This document shows, piece after piece, positions 44,185-57,045 of a stretch of DNA of 64,000 bases (position 1 is its first letter; every line of letters starts with the position of its first letter). The position numbers and the translations under genes are program-made. The notes under the pieces are model-generated. The model was not told where the DNA came from and searched no databases. It worked only from the letters and a program-made list of their open reading frames with translations. The DNA is from Nicotiana tabacum (lineage: Eukaryota > Streptophyta > Magnoliopsida > Solanales > Solanaceae). The stretch is from NCBI RefSeq assembly GCF_000715075.1, contig NC_134103.1, positions 51,514,730-51,578,729 on the forward strand. Direction: 5' to 3'.

Positions 44185-45342
44185 ATGTATAGAAGGACTC
44201 CTGACTTGGGTCTTCTACGATGTGTCGATGCCAAGGAGTCATCTAGGTTTCTCGAGGAGATACATGCCTGGACCTGCGGACCTCACATGAATGGGTTTGT
44301 TCTAGCCAAGAAGATATTAAGGGCAGGGTATTTCTGGATGACTATGGAGATGAACTGCATCAAATATGTACAGAAGTACCACCAATGTCAGGTACATGCT
44401 AGTATGATACGAGTACCACACAATGAACTCAATGAAACGAGTCCACCTTTGCATTTCTCTGACTGGGGCATCGATGTCATCGGACCGATTAAACCAGCTG
44501 CTTCCAACGGACAAAGATTCATCGTGGTAGCCATAGATTACTTCACAAAATGGGTCGAATCCCCTTCCTATAAAGCTGTGACTAAAAAGGTCATAGCAGA
44601 ATTTGTCCAGGATCGAATTGCCTGCCGATACGGAGTACCTGAATCAATCATTACCGACAATGTTGTCAATCACAACAGTGATCTGATGAAAGACATATGT
44701 GAAACATTCAAAATCAAGCATCGGAACTCTACAGCATATAGGCCAGAAATGAATGGAGCCGTAGAAGCTGCCAACATGAATATCAGGAAGATATTAAGGA
44801 AGATGGTGGCCAATTACAAGCAGTGGCACGAGAAGCTACCATTCGCTCTGCTCGGGTACCGCACCACGGTATGCACATCAACTGGGGCAACCCCCTATGT
44901 ACTGGTCTACGGAGCTATCATACCCGTCGAGGTGGAAATTTCTCTCCTAAGAATCATAAAGGAAGCCGAGCCTAGCGATGCAGAATGGATACAGAGCTGG
45001 TACGAGCAACTGGCTCTCATTGACAGTAAAAGGATAAATATGGTGTGTCACGATCAAATCTACCAGAATAGAATTGCAAGGGCTTTCAACAAGAAGGATA
45101 GACCAAGGCAATTCACACCGGGGCAACTGGTATTGAAACGGATCTTCCCGCATCAGGACGAAGCAAAAGGAAAATTCTCACCTAAATGGCAAGGTCCTTA
45201 CATGGTTTACCGAGTACTGACAGGAGGAGCACTCATACTTGCAGAGATGACGAGGAGATATGGCCAAAACCTATCAATTCGAACGCCGTCAAGAGATATT
45301 ACGTTTGAGAATGTATTTGAACTTTCTTTTGATGTAACATGA
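44185..45342 (+). pseudogene. Integrase of element F, 385-residue open frame
   Basis: Best-preserved coding region in the window. Zinc finger: EIHAWTCGPHMNG supplies two His; YVQKYHQCQVHA keeps one Cys and has Tyr where the other is expected. The catalytic triad is complete: D97 (WGID), D158 (IITD) and E194 (GAVE), with exactly 35 residues between the last two. The C-terminal module is KFSPKWQGPYMVYRV at residues 330-344. After residue 354 the frame is shifted by a small deletion (near 45247), so the last ~30 residues are not the family C-terminus; the normal frame would end at about 45310. The start of the native polyprotein is upstream. Confidence 0.85.
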
Positions 45343-46469
45343 ACTATGCTTGATCCGATTCCCGTATAAGATGGGATACGTAGGCAGCCCTATGGCTTCG
45401 GTCACATTATAATAAAATCTTCACTCCCCTCTACAGTAAAAAATCTAGGCAAGATTTTGAAGTTTTCATCAATATCATTACTTCAAGGATCGCCTAAAGA
45501 GTATCGCCGGAAGTATGCATTAAGCTAGGGCAGAATTTTGTGGGGGTCCTCAAAATTCCGATTTAAGAAGGTCGCAATGTCTCAAAGCATGTCACGGCCT
45601 ATCATTCGACCAAATTATTGTTGTGCATTATCTTTTAAAACAATTGCATTATTTACAAATGATTTATCGCGAATGCATATTTTCAAAACTTAATTTATGA
45701 AATAGCCAGATGTTACCTAGGGTGACTCAAACAGGGCGTCAAGACAAGAGCGGAGGCAAAATAAGGAATCGAGAGCACGAACCGACCTCCCCCTAGAAAC
45801 TCACAATTTTCCTTTGGATGCAAGCATAACGGACATAGCATTGATGAGTACATCCACAAATATACAAAACAAGACCACTATCTTCACACCGACAGAAGTC
45901 GCCAAGCCCAAAGGCGTCGAGCTAAGAATCACTTTTCTTCCTCATATTTGATCGTCGCTTTCCTCTACATAGGGCTATGCCCTCATTACTTTTCATGAGG
46001 CTAAGCACTACCTCCATTACATTGTATAAGGCTAAACACTGCCTTTCTCTGCATAGGGCTAAGCACTGCTCTCATTAATTTGCATGAGGCTAAGCACTGC
46101 CTCTATTACATTGCATAAGGCTAAACGCTGCCTTTCTCTGCATAGGGCTAAGAACTTCCCTCATTACTTTGCATGAGGCTAAGCACTGCCTTCATTACAT
46201 TGCATAAGGCTAAACGTTGTCTTTCTCTACATAGGGCTATGCACTGCCCTCATCTCATACAAGGCTAAGCATGGCCTTGTCTCGTTCTCGCATATGACTA
46301 AGCATCACTTGTTCTCTCTATCAAGAGATCAATATCAACGCATCCATGCATTTTATGGGCTGAAACATTGCAATGTTTTCCAAAGGCGTCATAGTCTAAA
46401 GGCAACATCCTCATAGCCCAAAGACATCATGTCATGGCATGAGGATCTCTCGAAACTGCATATCATTAA
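45343..46469 (+). other. 3' UTR of element F
   Basis: Noncoding, collinear with the C1 3' UTR but shorter. The conserved post-pol motif lies at 45350-45405 (GATCCGATTCCCG, GGGATACGTAGGCAG). The repeat array is at 45955-46270. At about 46470 the sequence jumps from AACTGCATATCATTAA into the interior of a C LTR, so the tract and LTR start are deleted. Confidence 0.75.
45955..46270 (+). repeat. 89-bp higher-order tandem array (three ~30-bp subunits)
   Basis: The marker TTTCTCT recurs at 46044, 46133 and 46222, exactly 89 bases apart. Each unit has a GCATAGGG, a GCATGAGG and a GCATAAGG subunit. The C1 array adds a fourth subunit (GCATGAGACTAAG-type), giving 118. Confidence 0.85.
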
Positions 46470-47163
46470 CTAATTTTGTGTATTTTAAAATTTGGCCGAA
46501 GTAAAGGCCAATTTTTCAGACCAAGGCAGGCCCAAAAACACTCAGCCCACTCTCACAGCCCAGACAAAATGACCCTTTAGTTAAACCGATCGGTACCCCA
46601 CTTCAAACAAACTTCCCCACCTATTTTAATATCCTGGCCGTTGATCTCCCAAGATCCACAGCCCACGATCACCCCATCATTTTTAATTACCCGCCCCAAA
46701 CCTTAATCCTCACATTTCACTCTGCCCAGCTACTTCTAAATCATGTCATCCTCTCGTCTTATCTAAGAAACCCTAGCCGCCTCCTCTCAAATCTCTTCCG
46801 AATCTGGCCAAGTTATGGAATCCTTTCACGATCTGCTTATTTTATTTACAATACCCCGTCATTACTTATATGCTCGTAGTATCACTTAGTACTTGCCCGA
46901 TTTTGGCAAGTACTACCTCTCTGAATCAAGTACAATCATCTTCAATCTTCAAGATCTAGACCGTATTTCGTATGTATACATTCATAGCAAGGCTATATGG
47001 TTTCGATGCGCCAAGATCTTCGACCAATCTTTGATTTCTGTCAAACTAGGGTTTGTCTGGTTTTTCTCCTAATCCGATTCAAAATTGATTTTGCATGCTA
47101 CTCATTCCTTATTTATGTGAGTCGATTGATGTTTTTCTTTTCTGATTTTAGTTAATTGAACAC

Positions 47164-47170
47164 TATAAAA
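47164..47170 (+). promoter_or_regulatory. TATA box of TAT-C LTR copy 4
   Basis: CACTATAAAAATCC at the place equivalent to the TATA boxes of copies 1-3. Confidence 0.6.
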
Positions 47171-47454
47171 ATCCTTCCCCTAATTCCCCAAAATGGACCT
47201 AACTATTGTTATTCTCTCACTCTCACTCATTTTGTATTGAAACTTGGGCTCTTGGCTGGCTGAAAGCCAAGGCCACCGAAATTCGATTGTTTGACCTTTC
47301 TCAGTGTGAGCACTGCCCGGGGTTCATCTGAGACCCTTGGGAACTCTGACACACTAAGAATTTTAGGGTTTCTATTATTCTCTCTTTGCTACTGATAAGC
47401 CAGCTAGTGCTGGAAATTACTCCTCTCATTTCCTTTTTCGTTAATTTGTAACTG

Positions 47455-47460
47455 GTAAGT
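47455..47460 (+). promoter_or_regulatory. Splice-donor-like site in TAT-C LTR copy 4
   Basis: ACTG|GTAAGT, 291 bases after the TATA box, as in copy 1 (14065). Confidence 0.45.
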
Positions 47461-48658
47461 ACCCTTGAGTCCTTCAAGTAAAATATGCTACTTTCTTAGA
47501 GTCAATTCATGAGAAAACTACATGCCACTACTATCCCAGCTCTTAGAAAAAGAGGTCTCTCTGCTGTTTGTAAACTCTAATGTTATGTTATCATTACGTG
47601 CTCACGGATTGCTTAAGACTTCTAGGATGAGTTCCAATATATTTAGCCTATTCTTCCTATGTGGCCAACTGGGATAAGTCTTGATTTTTTTTGGTCATGT
47701 TAGTCTAGAGTTGATATATTTTCACCTACATGTTAAGTTTCTAATGTTCAAACTGAGTGATTGCTTGTCAACTGCTTTAGACCAGGCCCACTAGTCTGTT
47801 TATTATTATGTTTGGCTACAAGCTAGTTTGTGATCATGTCTTCATTGGGTTCTCATGTCTAAGACTTTCATATATAAACTGCTACTCACCTTTGTTCCTG
47901 ATTATGACTCTTCTCGACTTCCATGTTAAGACTAATATGACTTAAACCCGTTTAAGCTAATTATGAATCATGCTTACTTTGAAATTCTGCTCTGTGTGAT
48001 TTGTTATTCAATTCTGTCACTTTGAACTTGTTTATGTTGTATGTAGTTGCTGAGATTTTTTATTATCATATATGTGTATCTTTGGTTTGGGAACTTCTGT
48101 TCTCTATTAGCTACAGCTTAAGAGCTAAGTGCGTAGACTCCAATGTTGTTTAATTGACCTGGTATATAGCTTGTCACTTGTACGGTTAGTTTGGCATTTG
48201 AATGGGTAAGCAAGTAATTTGTTTCGGCCTAACTGTTAGGCCAGCTTGGTGCTGAGAGCTGAAGCATATCTATTGGTATCCAGAGTAAGGGCCTGTTCAT
48301 CCACATGAGGCCCCAAGTTTGGTTGAAAGCCCAGAAGAATCCTTGATTTAATTTGTTTCTATGTAGGGCCTATAGTCGTCTTACCTGGGCCTATGGTTAT
48401 TTATTTGAGTTTGTATTATTTTCATTGGGCGTGTAATAATATATAATGACAAATAATGGGGAATTAATGGAAGTGGGGGGCTGGAATACTTTAATTCTCA
48501 TATGAATGGGTAGAAAAGATGCATATAGGGTTCTAAATGTCTTATTTGCTTCCCATGCCCTATCCTTTGGGAATTATCCGATGAGCTGCTTATAACTTCG
48601 CCTACTCACTTAGAAAACCTAATGTATGGCTTTTAACTAATGTCTTGACTTGCACTAT

Positions 48659-49080
48659 TAGAAAAGTGTGCCTATAGGACTTCAACTAAATTTGTTTGAT
48701 GCTCGTTTAACTCGCCTCACTTCTGCATCTAAATATCATGCTTGTAGGATGCCAATGCGAATAATCGAAACTACTCACTTTGATATATCTTTTCAATTAT
48801 GTGGCTCACCTAGAAAGCATGACTATAGGACTAAATAAATAAACATGCGCTTTCAACAACTTCATTGTCCAGACCCGAATTATTTAGAAATCATGTCTGT
48901 AGGATTCTATGGTTCACCTACAAAGCATGGCTATAGGATCGTGTAATCATATTTATGTTTTTAAAATAGCTTCATCGCCCAAATCTGGCCATCTAGAAAT
49001 CCCACCTATATGACTTTATATTAATTGTTGAAATGTTTAATTGTATCCACTCGTATAGAAACCATGGCTATAGGATGTGA
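48659..49080 (+). repeat. Dispersed repeat TAGAAA-n-CATGGCTATAGGA
   Basis: Seven degenerate copies of about 25 bases start near 48659, 48729, 48811, 48885, 48919, 48994 and 49055. Intervals are irregular (34-82). The most conserved part is GCATGGCTATAGGA. Confidence 0.7.
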
Positions 49081-49906
49081 ACGACTTAGCATGTTCTGAT
49101 TCTAGGTCTGCATGTTCATAACTGATCGTCTACCTAATCTTAAGCATAGTTAACATAAGTGATAGTTATACGTTTAATTGATTGCTTGCATATGAGTCTA
49201 TATGAGGAGGTGAACTTGAGCCTTTGGTGCTACTTGCATATTGTGTGAAGTCCTACTTGTTTTGGTTCTGTAACATTCAGTTTTATTATTTTGAGCAGCC
49301 TAAGGGAGTCTAGAACCATCCGCATAGTAGGTCCAAAACCTCCTCGACCATAGGTATGGGGCGGGTAAGTACGCAAGGGACGCGAGTTAGAATTGAACTA
49401 GAATGCTTTAGGTAAGCAACTTCAAGATAGTAATCGGGTAGCAGGAGATGATAGTCTGTGCCCGCTGAATAGTATGAGAAATTCCCTACCTCAAGGGAGT
49501 TGCGAAGTATTATTTATGTTGCATGGTGTGATCCTTTAGGCTAAAAAACTTAGGACCCCCCCCCCATACGGTTATTACAAGTACATATGTTACTTGAAAC
49601 CTAAACTGGACTAGGATATGTCTTGTAATGCTCAAAAGTAGTACCAATTACTTATTAGTGGACAAGTCATTCTTTTCACTTGCGTATAATTTCTTTTATT
49701 AATCGTCTCACCTTATCTTTTGCTTTAACTAGTTATTTGAACTCTCTACTCTCCTTTAATTTACATGCTCACATGAGTTACTTATAATTCAATAATCCGC
49801 ACATAGTATAGAACTCAGCCGAGATCCACGATATGAACCTCGAAGAGTGCCTAACCCCTTCTCTTTGAAGTAATTTGAGCTCGTACCAGATCTTTGGTGA
49901 CATCGA

Positions 49907-52414
49907 TGTCATGACCTAAAATGAAGGGCCGCGACGGGCACCCGGTGCCTAACTCAACTGACTACCAACGTAATGTATCTTTCTTATCATACTATCTGGG
50001 TAAATGAGCTATAAATACCGTCATGAGATAACCAGAATAAAACATATGAGAATACATGAAATATGAGGACCCAACATGGAATACAAACTTATACATATGA
50101 CATACGTGCCTATAAGACCAAAATGATCACTTGTACACTCAAAACTTAGGTCGACAAGGCCATACAATCTTTCATATGAATGACATTTGTCTACAAGCCT
50201 CTAAGAGTACATAAATGTCATAAACGTCGGGACAGGGCCCCGCCATACCAATCAATACATGTCCAAAGCATACTGACCAAATAAGTAACTTCGGAGCAAG
50301 TGGAGTGCACCAACATCTTCTGTTGAGCTGATAGCCTACTAGGAGGACTGTCAACCTATTTATCGGGACCTGCGGGCATGAAACGCAACGTCCCCAAGCA
50401 AAAGGGACGTCAGTAAGAATAACGTACTTAATATGTAAGGCATGAAAAGTAGTATATAAACGACATGAAAGAAACATATTGTAAATGACTCAACCTGTAA
50501 GTCTGAATAGCTCAGTGAATCATGAAATATTTATAATACCATGCATAGGTATATGCTTACATAATATCATCAAGCCTCTGAGGGCATCCCATCATATCAT
50601 CTCGGCCTCCGTGGGCGAAAACATCAACGTATACCAGTTGATCAGGTGGTGGTGTGTATATAATGTCATAACCTTTTCCCATACCCCATATACATATAAT
50701 ATACGTGTATATAATGCCATCTTGTCATGGGTCAATGTACATGTATAAATGAATGCAATGCATAATGAAGTAAGTCAATAAGATCTCTTGGAATGTCATA
50801 AGATCAATATGCCTTCAGTTAATATCATGAAATAAACTTTATTAACTTACATATTTTTTGATACCCATGAACAGACGATATAATAATAGGACACATAGGG
50901 AATTAAGAACATAGGAACCCCTAGTACTTCTATGAATATAGTCATTTATGAAAGTTGCGCGTTTGCTTGTTTTGTTTGTATCATATGGATCATGCCAAAA
51001 GGAAAGAAGGGATAGCCTTAACATACCTTTGTCATTTACTTAACCATACGATGATGGTTCAGCCAGTTAGTACTTCAGTCTACACTAAATAATAAGGGAC
51101 CATTGTTAAGCTTACGAAAGCTAGAACTCAAAACAAATGAGTGACTAGCTCGTCTACGAAATTTTGGACAGCACCTCCCCTTATTCTTTTCACTTTCATC
51201 AAATCAAACAATAATAACAATATGTATACATAATTTTCAAACCTTATATCCATCACAATATACCACATAATAGCCCACATACCCTAATCACTTCATACAC
51301 AAAACGACAACCATAGCAGTGTCAAACAACCTGAAAATGTAACGACAAACGACCAGCCCACCATTCCGTAATTATGTGGTGTTTATACACACCCTTTATC
51401 CTCCAAACCTCCATAAAATAGAAACAAAACAGACAACCCAAAAACAACACGAAACAGCCCAAAAACTAGTCCACTACAAGTTGAATAACTCGAACTCACG
51501 GCTTACAAGTATTAAACGAATTTCACTACTTTTACAGAAGAAAAAATAGATGAAAGAGGGAAGTATACTTACTTATTGAGTGAATATCTTGGCTCTTACC
51601 TTGGTTCTTCAACCCTTAGGTTTTCCTCCAACTAGAACTTGAAAAGAAGAGAAAATCATTTAGGGTATTGTGTTGATATTTTTGGGAGAAGTTTGCTGGG
51701 GTGTATCTCTGATTTTTTTGATCCATAATGAGTGTAATAACTGGAGGAAATCATCCCTTAAAAGGGCTCTCTGGCCGACTCGAACTAGCCCTTTTTTGGA
51801 CATATTTCGTCCTTTCATTTAAGCAAGTAGTTGACACACCTACTTGTCACCTATGCAGTCTGCGTAGTCTAGCAAAACTGCAAATATCTCTCTACTCTAA
51901 TGTCATATCGACAAACGGTTTAATGCATTAGAAACTAGACTTGTAGATCTTCAAAGTGGTAGGTGTATTATCCCATAATTAGAAGTATATCGGGAGGAAA
52001 GCTCAGCTACATTTGACCTAATTTTCAGCATATTTATGAATGTAACTTGTGATGACCTTTGCCAACTTTTGTTCCACAACTCGCTTGACTTCAAACATAA
52101 CACTCGGCTATCATACAACAAAAATAACTCATAACATGACCTCCTTATCATTTTAAGCACCCTAGTCTCACTCTAAAAGTACATGTTATAACATTCCCAA
52201 CTTGTCGACTTTTGACGAAACTAATTCTCTTCAATTCGTTTAGCTTCTAAGCCTTCCAATCCTCTTGGTACTTGCATCTCAAGATCTCAAATATTTGTAT
52301 CATCCAAGTTAACATGATTAACTTACTTTATGTACTTTCAAAGATGATCTCATTTCTGAGCTTACATCAATTGACTTACAACGTACTTTTACGTACGAAA
52401 CATAGGGTGTAACA
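49907..52414 (-). mobile_element. LARD-B 3' LTR (2508 bp)
   Basis: On the minus strand it runs from TGTTACACCC (52414) to GGTCATGACA (49907), with TG...CA ends. It aligns with the split copy at 56263-56452 and 61005-63208. No coding frame of note. Confidence 0.88.
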
Positions 52415-52430
52415 TTATTCACCCCTTTGG
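52415..52430 (-). other. LARD-B polypurine tract
   Basis: The minus strand reads CCAAAGGGGTGAATAA directly before the LTR start TGTTACACCC, preceded by a CATTCGAGGACGAATG-type motif like that before the TEK-b tract. Confidence 0.65.
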
Positions 52431-55400
52431 AACATTCGTCCTCGAATGTTGACTGATGCACTTACCAGTCTTATAACCTATAGCTCTTACAAATACTTTA
52501 ATATTTCCTTACCATCTAGGCAACTGTTCTGTGAATAAATCCAAAGGCCAGGGCATTTCCCCCTTTAGGCCTATTTCTCACACCACAACTTATGGTCGGA
52601 ACTCTTCAAATCTCGTAACTGTTGCTACCTTCTGTCATGCAGCATGTACGACTATGTCCTTGTATGTGCACCTATGAGACTCTTCTCTCTTTTTTCCTCC
52701 AGCTTTTAGCCAATCACTAGGCCTCACTTTGTGAACATATACAGAACTATGACAAGCTGTCCCTTTGGGCATCTATAGGTTTACTGAAGTTCTTCGCTCA
52801 GTACTTTGTCGAGCTTACGACTATTGCTATATCTTATTTCATAGCCCTGGTTATTTATGCTTATGGATTTACTACATCTAGGTAGGTCATACTATACCAT
52901 AACTCTTACTTCGGTTTATTATCACCGGGGTCTGCTATCCAACTCCAGGTTACTCTTCCACTACTTATCCTATATGTATAAATCTAAGTCCTTTAATGCT
53001 TCTTTATTATTGTTCATCTAAAGAATGACATCCTTATCTCATTTCATACATTGGAACTTTTATCCATCTATTGTTGATTTACCTTAATGTTGATCTATAA
53101 TCTACCATTGATAACTTGAAACCTCTTACATAATGCATTGTCATTAGGGCCCACGTCTCATGGGGGAACATCTGAAGTGATTTGCCTGATCTGCCTAGGG
53201 ACAATACTATACTTCAATAACTGTATTTCATAGCATCCCAACATGATTCATCTTATGGGGGTGTATTCTAATCCCGTCCAATTCATGAAATCCCTTTTCT
53301 TTAAATCATTACGCAATCAAAGGCCTAAACATCATCCTCTTATCTATCACCATTACACCCTTATTCTACTACCAGGGCAACATTTTATCTCTTCTAATTG
53401 CTCCTAGTCTTAGACTCCTCTGAGTTCATTCAGGTTGTACTGAGCTTTCTATAACTTAAAGAAACCATCAGCTATCTTGTTTTGATGGGTTTAATCTCGA
53501 GGACTTACCTATTCTCGTCACCTTCTCATTCACATTTCCTTATCCTTAATCAGGTCTACCTAAAACCTTTTCGCTCTACCGTACTTTAGCTTACGACCTA
53601 CACATATCTATTTATACTACTCGCGACCTTCTTTTAACTTTCTAGCATCATAGATTCCCTTTCGTGCCATCTTAGTTGTCTTTAAATGTAAGCAATTTCT
53701 TTTCCTGGTCGTTCTGCCACTTGTTGCATGAATAATGGCTTATCTTAGAGCCCACACATATTGGAATTTCATGCAACCCATATAATCTCGAATATCACTT
53801 ACTTCCCATTTATTAGTCACGATAGGTGCCACTTTCTTATGGAGTGCATCCAATGTTGTAGTGAGACTGTTGTTACAAGACCATTTCTTCTTCAAGTTAC
53901 TATGCTTAGGTTGAAGCCTCCTTCCTTATTTCCTCAGCTAGTCTTTCGTTGTCGTACTTAGGGAAGACCCTATGACTCTTATAAAGCTGCGAGCTTATCA
54001 CATCGTATACCTGACGGAATTTTTTATGTTCTTCCTCGCCTATAATTATCCTTAGTTACTTACCTCCACGCCCTTGTGCTCATAGGGTTTCTTCTGAACT
54101 AAAATTTTGACTATCTCCTCAGTGTCACTCTCTATTATTTCCGTAACACTTATACTGTACCTTTAACTACCCCCAACTCCTATCTAAATATTTCACAAGG
54201 AGTATGATGTCATTTATACGAGACTGAATTCCCTATGACGGAGTTCACTACATTTATCTTGTATGATCTACTAATTTATATGTAACCTCTTGTCTAGCCA
54301 TAACTAGACTCTTCCTGAATCAACTACTAACTACTCATTGGTCCACTATCATATCTATATTTCGGGTAATCTCTCTTGGTTTATTTCCTTGATCTTAACT
54401 TACCTCTCGCACGGCCTCCTTATGTATCAAGTGTTCATTCACACTTATTTATCAATAACATCCTGGGCGGGAACCCTTATTAACTCTTCCCGGTGTCGTG
54501 CTTGCATAATGTTCTGAATTCCTAACATATCTGTAGGATCTGAATAAATGCAATCTCATTCCTTTCACCTTTTTATCGTATTTCTCTTTTACTATTCCAC
54601 ATTTACCTGAACCACATAACTCCAACATAATGCCATATCACACCATCTCCCCCCCCCCCCCAAGGAAAGTACTAACATTTAATGCTCTGAAGATTTTCCA
54701 ATAAATGTTTTCCCTCTTCATCTTTGGTGTCTTTATATATCTTCACTGACTCATACTCTCCTTGCGGTAACCCTTCTGTACCAAGGATAATTGAATTTCT
54801 TATGCACGAGGGTGACACCTAGTGTAACAGACACACTTAGTCCCTTAATCTTAACTCTGCTCACTGTGCTTGCTTTAGGTAATGTCTTCCTGAATGAACT
54901 TTAAAGGTTATTCTTTTGTTGTCCATTCTATTATTTTCGGAATGCTATCTCTGAAACTCTCACGATGCCGACTATTATCAAATCCTTCTGTCCCTAATTC
55001 ATGTTCAGTTTATCTTGTTCACTAGCCCATACTAATTTCTATTACTCTGGGGATCTAATTTTTCCTTCTCGTAATCACATTGGAGTCACCAACTTATTTC
55101 TCGAAATAAGGATATGACTTTATGGATTATACCCTTTTATTGTCTCAAGACCTACCTCTTTTTGTATTTTCCTTCACTGAATATAGACTCTGTCATCTTA
55201 TCATATTTTGATTTACCGTTATCACCCATTTATCACATCTTACTCATAATGCTTCATTTACTCTTTTCTTATTCTCCTGCTAATGTTTCTATCTATTACC
55301 TTGTTCTGAAAAACCTCAACAAAATATTCTTTCGCTTTTAGTCCCCTTGGTCCATCCAGTGGCTCTTCAGGTCGCTTAACATTCTCTCTTTACTAGGGAC

Positions 55401-56247
55401 GAGAGTCATACTAAGGTAAATGTTTATCCCTTCTAGGATTTCAGTGCATATCGTCTGATTCTGAACATTCTAGTATTTATATCTAACTGTACTATTCTAG
55501 AGTGCACTATCTGGGTATCTCACAAGGAGAATTATTATCACATTTGCAATATTCTTCGAAAATACCAGCTAACACTAACAATCCATCCACCATTTTGGGC
55601 TACTCTAACCCCAACTGGATCATGTTATCCCATCCTTCTCTTAAACTATATCTGTTAGCTCCCCTAGGGCATAACTGAGATGGGTGTGGCCAATTGTATA
55701 TACCTATGTTACTGTTGAAGGCAACTCAAAATGCTTATATTTCTCTGCCTAAATGGTAATTACTAATAATCTTCATTAGCTGGGTACCTCGTACCCTTCT
55801 TCACCTTGCTTCTTTTCCTTGCTGAAACTTGTATCTACCTTATGATTCTCTTATTTCTTTTTACCATATGGGTGGATAGATATTCTTGCCTTAGGGTTCC
55901 TTATCAAGAAGCTTACACGTCTTAGTACACACATGATCTGCTGAAGACCTCACATTTACTCATCATAAGCATGATGCAAAATCGAGTTCCTCTAACTCAA
56001 CTCTTCCACAGCCACATGCAATCTCTTACCAACTGTCTTTCTGGATGTAGGTATCGTTGTATTACGAATAAAATAGAATTTAGGAGTTTGAATTCTTACA
56101 ACTGAGCTCTACCACACGATCTAGAGTAGGAAGAAAGAGTGACAGTCCTAAATGCCCTGTAGCCTCCTACTTATAAGTGTGGTGCACAACATACCCATAA
56201 ACAAGACTCTACTAGACATGACTTGTAGACTCCCTAGAATATAACTA
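52431..56247 (-). other. LARD-B internal region, noncoding
   Basis: About 3.8 kb with no open frame above about 75 codons on either strand. I found no gag, protease, RT or integrase motif. The part next to the primer site looks like an element leader. A run of 13 C lies at 54649-54661. I saw no tandem array. Confidence 0.65.
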
Positions 56248-56258
56248 CTCTGATACCA
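56248..56258 (-). other. LARD-B primer binding site
   Basis: The minus strand reads TGGTATCAGAG, four bases from the LTR boundary at 56263. It is the same initiator-Met-type site as in TEK-a. Confidence 0.75.
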
Positions 56259-56262
56259 CTTT

Positions 56263-56452
56263 TGTCATGACCCAAACCAAAGGGCCGCGAAGGGCACCCG
56301 GTGCCTAACTCAACCGAACACCAATTTAATGTATCTTTAGTATCATACTATCATGGGTAAATGAGCCAAAAAGGCCGTCATAAGATAACCAAAATAAAAC
56401 ATAAGAGAATACTTGAAATAGGACAACCCAACATGGAATACAAACTTATACA
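56263..56452 (-). mobile_element. LARD-B 5' LTR, 3'-terminal piece
   Basis: Starts TGTCATGACCC and matches 49907 to about 50094 until CAAACTTATACA, where the inserted block begins. Confidence 0.85.
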
Positions 56453-56569
56453 GTGCATATAAGTTGTTATTTTCGGGCTAGGAACTCATTTTACAATATT
56501 TTGAGATTGAGAACTCGAATATGGATTGGGTTAGTGTTTTGACTCGGATTTGATTATTGTTCATGATTC
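56453..56569. other. Unassigned 117-bp piece between LTRs
   Basis: Lies between the LARD-B LTR break and the TEK-b LTR start. An ATTTTGAGATTGAGAACTCG-type phrase resembles the ATTTTGAGCTAGAGACCTCG phrase of the TEK-a LTR (39190), so it may be LTR debris. Confidence 0.3.
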
Positions 56570-56739
56570 TGTAAGGCCCCGTAAAATTTTACTAAAATTC
56601 GGGGTTTCATGGTGTCGAGGTAGGCTAATGTATTTGAGGGTTGTAGAAATCTTCACGGCAAGCTTGGTCACCGCGGTATGGACTTTTTGGGTTGAACAGA
56701 GCATTGGGGAGTTGAAGAAAAATTATTGCCGAACATGGC

Positions 56740-57045
56740 ATTTCTGCGGACCGCAGATCCGCCGCAGAGTTAAGCAGAGAAATAGTCCAATTTTGGAGGT
56801 TGTTTTGCGGTCAACTATGCTACCGCATAATTGTTTCGCGGTCCACACATCCGTCGTAGAACCAGCATGAAGATTTTCGGAGGGAGATTATGCAGTCCAT
56901 TCTGCGGCCGCACAATTGACATGTGGGTCGCAGACCTTGCCGCAGACTAGAGAAGACCAACCTAGTTTTTGGGACCGTTTCTGCGGTCCATTTTGCAGGC
57001 CGCAGACCTGATCTGTGGTGCACTCTGCGACCGCAAAGTTGAGTT
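56740..57045. repeat. CG-palindrome array in outer TEK-b LTR
   Basis: Repeated GCGGTC, CCGCA, GCGGCCGCA and GACCGCAGA words. A block opening TGCGGTC or TGCAGTCC starts at 56806, 56891 and 56992. The equivalent array in the solo LTR is at 57890-58190. Confidence 0.7.

Larger units (their letters stand above)
41704..46469 (+). mobile_element. TAT-C element F, internal region
   Basis: Deleted copy of the C1 family: short gag fragment, then RT from the MIPFGLKN motif, RNase H, integrase, and a 3' UTR with the same repeat type as C1. Protease, G-patch and the RT fingers are missing. A 739-bp tandem duplication covers the LTR end, gag piece and RT. The polypurine tract and LTR start are deleted at about 46470. 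Confidence 0.85.
46470..49906 (+). mobile_element. TAT-C LTR copy 4 (3' LTR of element F), first part
   Basis: Starts inside the LTR (5' terminus deleted) and runs about 3.4 kb to the LARD-B insertion; the sequence continues at 63209. It carries a TATAAAA box at 47164, ACTG|GTAAGT at 47455, a dispersed 25-bp repeat at 48659-49080 and a run of ten C at 49556-49565. There is no coding frame. Confidence 0.75.

Noticed and set aside
50172..50477. 101-codon minus-strand frame repeated at 60884-61264
   Set aside because: Both are the same stretch of the LARD-B LTR; the frame differs in start and end between the copies, so there is no sign of coding constraint.
51951..52160. 69-codon minus-strand frame repeated at 62758-62967
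   Set aside because: Again a shared part of the two LARD-B LTR copies; the short conserved frame is explained by LTR identity.
54649..54661. Run of 13 C (and 10 C at 49556-49565)
   Set aside because: Homopolymer length is unreliable in assemblies and no function can be inferred.
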